A DNA stretch of 5,324 bases, taken from NCBI GenBank assembly GCA_937960725.1, contig CALGOY010000292.1, forward strand, positions 1 through 5,324, given 5' to 3'. Positions 1 through 5,324 of the stretch are shown here, piece after piece. The notes beneath the pieces are model-generated. The model had not been told where the DNA came from and searched no databases. It saw only the letters and a list, made by a program, of their open reading frames with translations. The stretch is from an uncultured Bacillota bacterium (GTDB lineage Bacteria; Bacillota; Clostridia; Caldicoprobacterales; UBA3941). Numbering within the stretch: position 1 is the first letter of the stretch; each line of letters starts with the position of its first letter. A program made the translations under genes and the position numbers.

Positions 1-905
1 AAGTCAGGTGTGCAAGCGCAACTGCAGCTGTTGATGCTCGGAAAGAGGGCGAAATAGTTCTATTGGAAAACGTAAGATGCCATAAAGGGGAAACAAAAAA
101 CAATCCGGAATTTGCCAAAGCCTTGGCAAGCTTCGGAGAAATCTATGTAAACGATGCATTTGGAACAGCCCATAGAGCTCATGCATCAACAGAAGGGGTT
201 GCCAAATATTTACCAGCAGTTGCAGGGTACTTAATTAAAAAAGAACTGGAAGTTATGGGCAAGGCCCTTAGCAATCCCGAGAGGCCTTTTGTAGCGATAT
301 TGGGAGGAGCTAAGGTATCCGATAAAATTGGTGTTATTGAAAATCTTATAGATAAAGTTGATACACTGATTATTGGCGGTGGAATGGCATATACCTTCTT
401 CAAGGCAAGAGGTTATGAAATCGGTGACTCTCTGCTAGAAGAAGATAAGATAGATTTAGCTAGAAGCTTAGAAGAAAAAGCAAAGGCTAAAGGCGTAAGA
501 TTATTGCTTCCCATCGATAACGTGGTTGCAAAGGAGTTTAAGGCGGATGCTGAGCACAAAGTTGTCAGCAGTGAAGAAATTCCCGCCGGTTGGCAAGGCT
601 TGGATATTGGGCCAAAGACTTGTGAGCTATTTGGCGAGGAAATTAAGAAGGCTAAGACTGTGGTGTGGAATGGCCCAATGGGAGTATTTGAAATGCCTGC
701 CTTTGCAAAAGGAACTGAAGCCATTGCCCGTTATATGGCTGAATGCGAAGGGACCACTATCATTGGTGGTGGAGATTCAGCTGCAGCAGTAGAACAGCTA
801 GGATATGCTGATAAAATGACTCATATCTCCACGGGAGGAGGAGCTTCCTTAGAGTTCTTGGAGGGTAAAGAGCTCCCTGGAGTTGCTGCGCTGAACGATA
901 AATAA
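1..905 (+). CDS. pgk: Phosphoglycerate kinase, 3' part (5' end outside window)
   Basis: Cytosolic enzyme of lower glycolysis: 1,3-bisphosphoglycerate + ADP to 3-phosphoglycerate + ATP. The reading frame is open from base 3 (bases 1-2 finish an upstream codon) to the TAA at 903-905, giving 300 visible residues. The family usually has about 395, so roughly 95 N-terminal residues are missing. The TTG at 63 is an internal Leu of the LLENVR motif, not a start. Visible landmarks are LLENVR (60-77, substrate-binding Arg), HRAHAS (171-188, 3-PG-binding basic patch), GGAKVSDK (303-326, nucleotide-site Lys), WNGPMGVFE (666-692) and GGGDSAAAV (765-791, the phosphate-binding Gly loop), then HISTGGGAS near the C-terminus. 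The C-terminal nucleotide domain is complete. Odd: residues coded at 6-11, 39-41, 78-80 and 87-89 depart from family consensus, for example Cys where VRF is expected. These may be errors at a contig edge. It is the first visible gene of the glycolytic cluster, 89 nt before tpiA. Family identity is certain. Confidence 0.97.
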   Translation, partial: VRCASATAAVDARKEGEIVLLENVRCHKGETKNNPEFAKALASFGEIYVNDAFGTAHRAHASTEGVAKYLPAVAGYLIKKELEVMGKALSNPERPFVAILGGAKVSDKIGVIENLIDKVDTLIIGGGMAYTFFKARGYEIGDSLLEEDKIDLARSLEEKAKAKGVRLLLPIDNVVAKEFKADAEHKVVSSEEIPAGWQGLDIGPKTCELFGEEIKKAKTVVWNGPMGVFEMPAFAKGTEAIARYMAECEGTTIIGGGDSAAAVEQLGYADKMTHISTGGGASLEFLEGKELPGVAALNDK

Positions 906-931
906 GCCCCCCAAAATTTTTATATAGATTA

Positions 932-976
932 CCCAACCGATGAGCCGCCCGGACAAAACCGGGCGGTGAGGCTGGG
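932..976 (+). repeat. GC-rich intercistronic hairpin between pgk and tpiA
   Basis: A perfect 8-bp all-G/C stem (CCGCCCGG 945-952 with CCGGGCGG 959-966) encloses the loop ACAAAA (953-958); G944-T967 adds a wobble pair. Across an internal loop, a second helix pairs 932-938 (CCCAACC) with 970-976 (GGCTGGG) with one A-C mismatch. No T-tract follows, so it is not a standard intrinsic terminator. It stops 5 nt before the tpiA Shine-Dalgarno. It may be an mRNA stability or processing element that separates pgk and tpiA levels, or a copy of a dispersed palindromic repeat; the role is inference. Confidence 0.8.
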
Positions 977-981
977 ATGTG

Positions 982-986
982 AGGAG
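982..986 (+). promoter_or_regulatory. Ribosome binding site of tpiA (decides the start)
   Basis: AGGAG lies 8 nt before the ATG at 995 but only 2 nt before the in-frame GTG at 989. The spacing therefore selects ATG 995, which also gives the standard TpiA N-terminus [13 protein letters not shown]. Confidence 0.85.
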
Positions 987-994
987 ATGTGCTT

Positions 995-1747
995 ATGAGG
1001 AAACCAATTATTGCTGGAAACTGGAAAATGAACAAAACGCCTTCTGAGGCAATAACTCTTATAAACGAATTAAAGCCTTTGGTTAAAGATGCAGATGTAG
1101 AGGTTGTAGTATGCGTTCCTTTCGTCTGCATACCTGCAGTTTCCGAGGCTTTAAAAGGAACAAATATAAAATTAGGTGCTCAAAACATGCACTGGGAAGA
1201 AAGTGGTGCATATACTGGAGAAGTAGCCCCTGGCATGCTTAAGGAATTAGGGGTTGAATATGTTATAATAGGCCACTCAGAAAGAAGAGAGTATTTTGCC
1301 GAAACTGATGAGACAGTTAATAAAAAAGTATTGTCCGCCTTTTCCCATGGCATAACCCCAATTGTTTGTGTGGGTGAGACTCTTGAGCAGAGGGAAGAGG
1401 GCGTTACAAAAGAGCTGGTTGAAAAGCAAACCAAAGCTGCTTTATCAGGATTAGATAAGGAAGAAGTGGAAAAAATAGTAATCGCCTATGAACCGATTTG
1501 GGCTATAGGTACAGGAAAAACTGCATCCAGCGAGGATGCTAATGAAGTTATTGGCTATATCCGTAGCGTTATTGCAGACATCTATGGAAATGATGTAGCC
1601 CAAAAGGTAAGGATACAATATGGCGGTAGCATGAAGCCAGAAAATGCAGCTGAGCTTATGGCTATGCCGGAGATCGATGGAGGTCTCGTTGGCGGAGCTA
1701 GTTTAAAGGCTGAAGATTTTGCGAAAATTGTAAACTATGACAAGTAA
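995..1747 (+). CDS. tpiA: Triosephosphate isomerase
   Basis: Cytosolic TIM-barrel enzyme that interconverts dihydroxyacetone phosphate and glyceraldehyde 3-phosphate. The product is 250 residues, the usual bacterial length. The ATG at 995 is preferred over the in-frame GTG at 989 because of RBS spacing and because family members start [13 protein letters not shown]. Catalytic residues are all present: Asn9 and Lys11 in AGNWKMN, His94 in IIGHSERR, and the general base Glu166 in [11 protein letters not shown], whose following residues (to about 175) form the mobile phosphate-gripping loop 6. The phosphate-binding YGGS is at 209-212 and GGLVGGASL at 229-237. No truncation or missing residue is seen. 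It lies 89 nt after pgk and 52 nt before gpmI on the same strand, with no promoter recognised in either gap. It is therefore probably co-transcribed with its neighbours; the hairpins on both sides may tune its mRNA level. Identity is certain. Confidence 0.98.
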   Translation: MRKPIIAGNWKMNKTPSEAITLINELKPLVKDADVEVVVCVPFVCIPAVSEALKGTNIKLGAQNMHWEESGAYTGEVAPGMLKELGVEYVIIGHSERREYFAETDETVNKKVLSAFSHGITPIVCVGETLEQREEGVTKELVEKQTKAALSGLDKEEVEKIVIAYEPIWAIGTGKTASSEDANEVIGYIRSVIADIYGNDVAQKVRIQYGGSMKPENAAELMAMPEIDGGLVGGASLKAEDFAKIVNYDK

Positions 1748-1769
1748 TACATACATTTATAAATCAAGG

Positions 1770-1786
1770 GGGAGCTTATTGCTCCC
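1770..1786 (+). repeat. Short hairpin abutting the gpmI ribosome binding site
   Basis: A perfect 6-bp stem, GGGAGC (1770-1775) with GCTCCC (1781-1786), has the loop TTATT (1776-1780). No T-run follows; the gpmI Shine-Dalgarno begins 2 nt later. It is the second hairpin of this kind in the cluster. It could stabilise the downstream transcript after cleavage or keep the gpmI RBS open; this is inference. Confidence 0.65.
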
Positions 1787-1787
1787 G

Positions 1788-1794
1788 AAGGAGG
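1788..1794 (+). promoter_or_regulatory. Ribosome binding site of gpmI
   Basis: AAGGAGG is a full match to the anti-Shine-Dalgarno core, 5 nt before the ATG at 1800. It is directly downstream of the 1770-1786 stem and is not part of that stem. Confidence 0.85.
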
Positions 1795-1799
1795 ATTAA

Positions 1800-3344
1800 A
1801 TGACCAGAGATTTAACAGCCCTTATAATAATGGATGGATTTGGACTAAGCGATATAAAAGAAGGAAATGCAGTAGCCAAAGCCAATACTCCAAACTTTGA
1901 TAAATATTGGGACACATATCCCCATGCTTATATGTATGCAAGCGGTTTAGATGTAGGTCTACCGGAAGGGCAGATGGGAAATTCAGAGGTAGGCCATCTA
2001 AACCTAGGAGCAGGAAGGATTGTGTACCAGGATTTTACTCGCATTAGTAAAGCTATTGAAGAAGGCTCGTTTTTTATCAATCCTGCTCTGCTTGGAGCTA
2101 TTGAAAATGTCAAAAAGCATAACTCAAACTTGCATTTGCTAGGATTAGTATCCGATGGCGGGGTTCACAGCCATATAGAGCATCTGTATGCATTGATAGA
2201 GTTTGCAAAGCAGCACAGCCTTCCCCAGGTTTATATACACTGCTTTATGGATGGAAGGGATGTGCCCCCTGCCAGTGGGAAATCCTATATAATGACCTTA
2301 GAAGAAAAACTTAGGCAATATGAATTTGGAAAAATTGCCACGGTAATGGGCCGCTACTATGCAATGGACAGGGATAAACGCTGGGATCGAACTAAAAAGG
2401 CCTACGATGCCATGGTATTGGGCGAAGGAGAATGGGCAGAAAGCGCGGTAGAAGCGATGGAGCAGTCATACAACGCAGGCGTAACCGATGAATTTGTCCG
2501 TCCAACAGTTATAAAAGAGAATGGAAAGCCAGTAGTGACTATTGGCCCTAACGATTCCATAATATTTTTCAATTTTAGGCCAGACCGCGCTAGACAGATT
2601 ACCAGGAGTTTTATAGAACCTAATTTCAATGAGTTTGAGAGAAAAAATGGATACTTCCCAGTGTATTTCGTATCTATGACCCAATATGATGAAACCTTTA
2701 CCAATATTCATGTTGCCTATGAACCTGAAACATTGACTAATACCTTCGGAGAATATATAAGCAGGTTGGGCAAGACCCAATTGAGGATTGCAGAAACTGA
2801 AAAATATGCCCACGTAACCTTTTTCTTCAATGGCGGAGTTGAATACCCCAACGAAGGAGAGGAAAGGATACTTATTCCATCTCCTAAAGTAGCCACCTAC
2901 GATCAAAAGCCATCTATGAGTGCTTTTGAGGTAACTGATGAGGTAATAAAAAGAATTCAATCTGGAAAATACGATGTAATAATTCTTAACTATGCTAATT
3001 GCGATATGGTCGGCCATACAGGGGATATGGATGCAGCAGTTGAAGCAGTAGAGACAGTAGATAAATGCCTAGGAAAAGTTGTTGAGGCTATACGGGCAGT
3101 AGGTGGAAGGGTTATAATTACAGCAGACCATGGCAACGCGGAGAAGATGATAGATTATGCAACTAAAGAGCCCCATACTGCTCACACTGATAACCCAGTC
3201 CCTGTCATTCTAGTAGACGATTCCCGAAAAGATGTGAAGTTAAGACAGGGTGGTAGGCTGGCCGATATTGCACCTACTTTGTTAGATCTAATGGGCCTAG
3301 AAAAGCCCGAAGAGATGACAGGTGAGACATTGATTCAAAAATAG
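1800..3344 (+). CDS. gpmI: 2,3-bisphosphoglycerate-independent phosphoglycerate mutase
   Basis: Cytosolic glycolytic enzyme of the alkaline phosphatase superfamily that isomerises 3-phosphoglycerate and 2-phosphoglycerate through a phosphoserine intermediate, normally with two Mn2+ ions. The product has 514 residues, close to the usual 510-515. Seen in order: metal Asp12 (MDGFG), nucleophile Ser62 ([12 protein letters not shown]), then the inserted transferase domain with His123 (SDGGVHSH), Arg153-Asp154 (DGRD), Arg185 (GRYYAMDRD) and Arg260/Arg263 (FRPDRAR). Lys335 (TEKYAHV) follows, then the C-terminal metal ligands Asp402 and His406 (NCDMVGHTG), Asp443-His444 (ADHGNAE) and His462 (AHTDNPVP). 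All residues expected from characterised Bacillus-type enzymes are present. The ATG at 1800 has an AAGGAGG site 5 nt upstream. It sits between tpiA (52 nt) and eno (69 nt), so consecutive pathway steps are encoded together. Mn2+-dependent, pH-sensitive activity is known for spore-former homologues and is only inferred here. Confidence 0.98.
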   Translation: MTRDLTALIIMDGFGLSDIKEGNAVAKANTPNFDKYWDTYPHAYMYASGLDVGLPEGQMGNSEVGHLNLGAGRIVYQDFTRISKAIEEGSFFINPALLGAIENVKKHNSNLHLLGLVSDGGVHSHIEHLYALIEFAKQHSLPQVYIHCFMDGRDVPPASGKSYIMTLEEKLRQYEFGKIATVMGRYYAMDRDKRWDRTKKAYDAMVLGEGEWAESAVEAMEQSYNAGVTDEFVRPTVIKENGKPVVTIGPNDSIIFFNFRPDRARQITRSFIEPNFNEFERKNGYFPVYFVSMTQYDETFTNIHVAYEPETLTNTFGEYISRLGKTQLRIAETEKYAHVTFFFNGGVEYPNEGEERILIPSPKVATYDQKPSMSAFEVTDEVIKRIQSGKYDVIILNYANCDMVGHTGDMDAAVEAVETVDKCLGKVVEAIRAVGGRVIITADHGNAEKMIDYATKEPHTAHTDNPVPVILVDDSRKDVKLRQGGRLADIAPTLLDLMGLEKPEEMTGETLIQK

Positions 3345-4703
<1,359 letters not shown>

Positions 4704-4709
4704 AATTTT

Positions 4710-4746
4710 AAGGAGGACATTTATGTCCTCCTTTCAATATTTTCTT
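4710..4746 (+). terminator. Intrinsic terminator after eno
   Basis: A perfect 10-bp stem, AAGGAGGACA (4710-4719) with TGTCCTCCTT (4724-4733), has a 4-nt loop TTTA. A T-rich but interrupted tract follows (TTTCAATATTTTCTT, ending 4746). It starts 7 nt after the eno stop and precedes a promoter, so it most likely ends the glycolytic transcript. The interrupted T-tract suggests termination may be incomplete. The left arm also spells a full Shine-Dalgarno sequence. Confidence 0.8.
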
Positions 4747-4773
4747 GATTTCGGAGATTGCTTATGTTACAAT
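4745..4773 (+). promoter_or_regulatory. SigA-type promoter for secG, extended -10
   Basis: TTGATT (4745-4750) and TACAAT (4768-4773) are separated by exactly 17 nt, and TG at 4765-4766 makes an extended -10 (TG-T-TACAAT). Each hexamer has at most two mismatches to TTGACA/TATAAT. Transcription would begin near 4780, giving a leader of about 26 nt. A second extended -10-like string, TG-T-TATACA (4779-4787), lies just downstream but lacks a good -35. Confidence 0.75.
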
Positions 4774-4792
4774 TAGTATGTTATACATAGAG

Positions 4793-4797
4793 GGAGG
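4793..4797 (+). promoter_or_regulatory. Ribosome binding site of secG (decides the GTG start)
   Basis: GGAGG lies 8 nt before GTG 4806 and 14 nt before the next in-frame GTG at 4812. The spacing favours 4806, and no ATG is available near the N-terminus. Confidence 0.75.
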
Positions 4798-4805
4798 GAT
4801 ATATA

Positions 4806-5045
4806 GTGGGTGTGCTAAAAGTTATAGCTACCATATTGTTGATAATATTTGAACTGTCTTTAATCGCAGTTGTATTACTTCAGTCTGGGAGATCTGCTGG
4901 ATTGTCTGGTTCTATAGCAGGAGGAGCAGAAACTTTCTTCGGAAAGAATAAGGCTAGGAGCCTTGAAGGAAGGCTTGAAACCTGGACTAAAATTTCAGCT
5001 GCTGGTTTTATCATCCTTTCCGTTTTACTTTCTATTTTAAAATAA
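4806..5045 (+). CDS. secG: Preprotein translocase subunit SecG
   Basis: Small membrane subunit of the SecYEG protein-export channel; it assists SecA-driven translocation across the cytoplasmic membrane. The product has 79 residues, normal for Gram-positive SecG. It shows two hydrophobic segments, about residues 5-25 and 64-78, joined by the family's glycine-rich conserved loop: LLQSGRSAGLSGSIAGG (24-40), then AETFFGKNKARSLEGRLE with a basic cluster. The start is GTG at 4806, chosen by RBS spacing; GTG 4812 would shorten it by two residues only. It lies 102 nt after eno, but a terminator and a promoter stand between them, so it is probably transcribed separately from the glycolytic genes. An inverted repeat and a strong terminator follow. 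The eno-secG-rnr order is a recurrent Firmicutes arrangement. Identity is confident from the loop motif, length and context. Confidence 0.96.
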   Translation: MGVLKVIATILLIIFELSLIAVVLLQSGRSAGLSGSIAGGAETFFGKNKARSLEGRLETWTKISAAGFIILSVLLSILK

Positions 5046-5049
5046 CTAT

Positions 5050-5076
5050 ATTTTACATTATATTAAAATGTAAAAT
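5050..5076 (+). repeat. AT-rich inverted repeat after secG
   Basis: Perfect 10-bp arms ATTTTACATT (5050-5059) and AATGTAAAAT (5067-5076) flank a 7-nt spacer, beginning 5 nt after the secG stop. It could fold as a weak hairpin ahead of the main terminator or be a protein-binding palindrome. I do not recognise it as the site of a named regulator. Confidence 0.65.
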
Positions 5077-5092
5077 GATGCAGACTAAAAAG

Positions 5093-5120
5093 AACGGCCC
5101 TAGGGTCGTTTTTTCTGTTT
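5093..5120 (+). terminator. Intrinsic terminator after secG
   Basis: The stem AACGGCCC (5093-5100) pairs with GGGTCGTT (5103-5110) with one G-T wobble, folding around the CTAG tip. It runs straight into a T-tract (5109-5114, then CTGTTT). An A-run upstream (5087-5091) can extend the stem and would supply a T-run on the opposite strand, so it may work in both directions. It separates secG from the downstream gene. Confidence 0.88.
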
Positions 5121-5159
5121 TATTAGGAGTTTTGGAGTTTAATATTAAAAAGTTAGATG

Positions 5160-5189
5160 TTGAAAATTGGTGGTAGAGATTTTTAGATT
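5160..5189 (+). promoter_or_regulatory. Possible promoter for the downstream gene (weak)
   Basis: TTGAAA (5160-5165) and TAGATT (5184-5189) are 18 nt apart in the leader between the secG terminator and the TTG-started gene. The -10 matches only 4 of 6 positions, and the region is so AT-rich that chance matches are expected. GATAAT (5197-5202) and TATATA (5213-5218) are other -10-like strings, without well-spaced -35 partners. A promoter somewhere here is likely because a terminator precedes it; this exact site is a guess. Confidence 0.25.
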
Positions 5190-5229
5190 AGAATTTGATA
5201 ATGGGGAAAAACTATATAAAAAAGTAAGC

Positions 5230-5235
5230 GGAGGA
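5230..5235 (+). promoter_or_regulatory. Ribosome binding site selecting the TTG start at 5243
   Basis: GGAGGA lies 7 nt before TTG 5243, an ideal spacing. No in-frame ATG lies nearby upstream, and the first downstream in-frame ATG (5315) would delete 24 residues of a plausible N-terminus. Confidence 0.7.
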
Positions 5236-5242
5236 ATCAACC

Positions 5243-5324
5243 TTGAGTATAAAAGAGAAAATAATAGAGTTTTTTAAAGAAAAAGAGTACCCACCTTTAT
5301 TTATAAAGCAGATTATGGAGGTAT
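5243..5324 (+). CDS. rnr: Probable ribonuclease R, N-terminal fragment (cut by window end)
   Basis: The reading frame opens at TTG 5243 behind a good Shine-Dalgarno and stays open to the window end: 27 full codons plus one base. The visible peptide begins MSIKEKIIEFFKEKEYPP and continues LFIKQIMEV. This resembles the short N-terminal helix-turn-helix region of RNase R (pattern KEKI-x-x-F-x-KE-x-x-Y-x-P-L). RNase R is a processive 3'-5' exoribonuclease that degrades structured RNA and works with tmRNA/SmpB in quality control. The assignment rests on this weak N-terminal likeness plus the frequent Firmicutes order eno-secG-rnr-smpB; the catalytic RNB and S1 domains are outside the window. It could instead be another small winged-helix protein. 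A terminator and a ~120-nt AT-rich leader precede it, so it probably has its own promoter. Confidence 0.62.
   Translation, partial: MSIKEKIIEFFKEKEYPPLFIKQIMEV

Noticed and set aside
906..931. C-run followed by a T-rich stretch after the pgk stop, considered as a terminator
   Set aside because: There is no inverted repeat before the T-rich stretch, so it does not form an intrinsic terminator.
760..1131. Minus-strand open frame spanning the pgk-tpiA gap
   Set aside because: It crosses two real coding regions and the palindromic hairpin, and its sequence has no recognisable domain; it is a shadow frame.
2466..3017. Long open frame (183 codons) on the - strand inside gpmI
   Set aside because: It lies wholly within the intact, motif-complete gpmI gene, shows no recognisable family, and is a typical antisense shadow.
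2988..3023. Cys401 in the gpmI metal motif (NCDMVGHTG) where many homologues have Pro
   Set aside because: The metal ligands Asp402 and His406 are kept, and as far as I recall Cys occurs at this position in clostridial enzymes, so I do not consider it unusual.

Overview
This window is an ordinary core-metabolism segment of a low-to-moderate GC Gram-positive bacterium, most likely a member of Clostridia (Firmicutes). The evidence is the gene order pgk-tpiA-gpmI-eno-secG-(rnr), strong AGGAGG-type ribosome binding sites, frequent AGA/AGG/ATA codons, GTG and TTG starts, and clostridial-looking protein sequences. All genes are on the + strand. I cannot support a genus call.

Layout: positions 1-905 hold the last ~300 residues of phosphoglycerate kinase (5' end outside the window). 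An 89-nt gap with a very GC-rich hairpin leads to tpiA (995-1747). A 52-nt gap with a second hairpin, touching the Shine-Dalgarno, leads to gpmI (1800-3344). A 69-nt AT-rich gap leads to eno (3414-4703). A hairpin terminator follows eno at once, then a well-formed SigA-type promoter with an extended -10 drives secG (4806-5045). After secG come an AT-rich inverted repeat and a clear intrinsic terminator. A 120-nt AT-rich leader then precedes the first 27 codons of a TTG-initiated gene that is probably rnr (RNase R), cut by the window end.

Function: pgk, tpiA, gpmI and eno encode four enzymes of lower glycolysis/gluconeogenesis: triose phosphate interconversion, 1,3-BPG to 3-PG with ATP formation, 3-PG to 2-PG, and 2-PG to PEP. 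They look like the distal part of one transcript whose promoter (probably ahead of gap or its regulator) lies upstream. secG (protein-export channel subunit) and the putative rnr appear to be separately transcribed, since terminators precede each of them.

I looked for an undescribed system and found none. What deserves a second look is small: a cluster of non-consensus residues at the extreme 5' edge of pgk (possible sequence errors), two intercistronic hairpins without U-tracts, and the compact regulatory architecture around secG.
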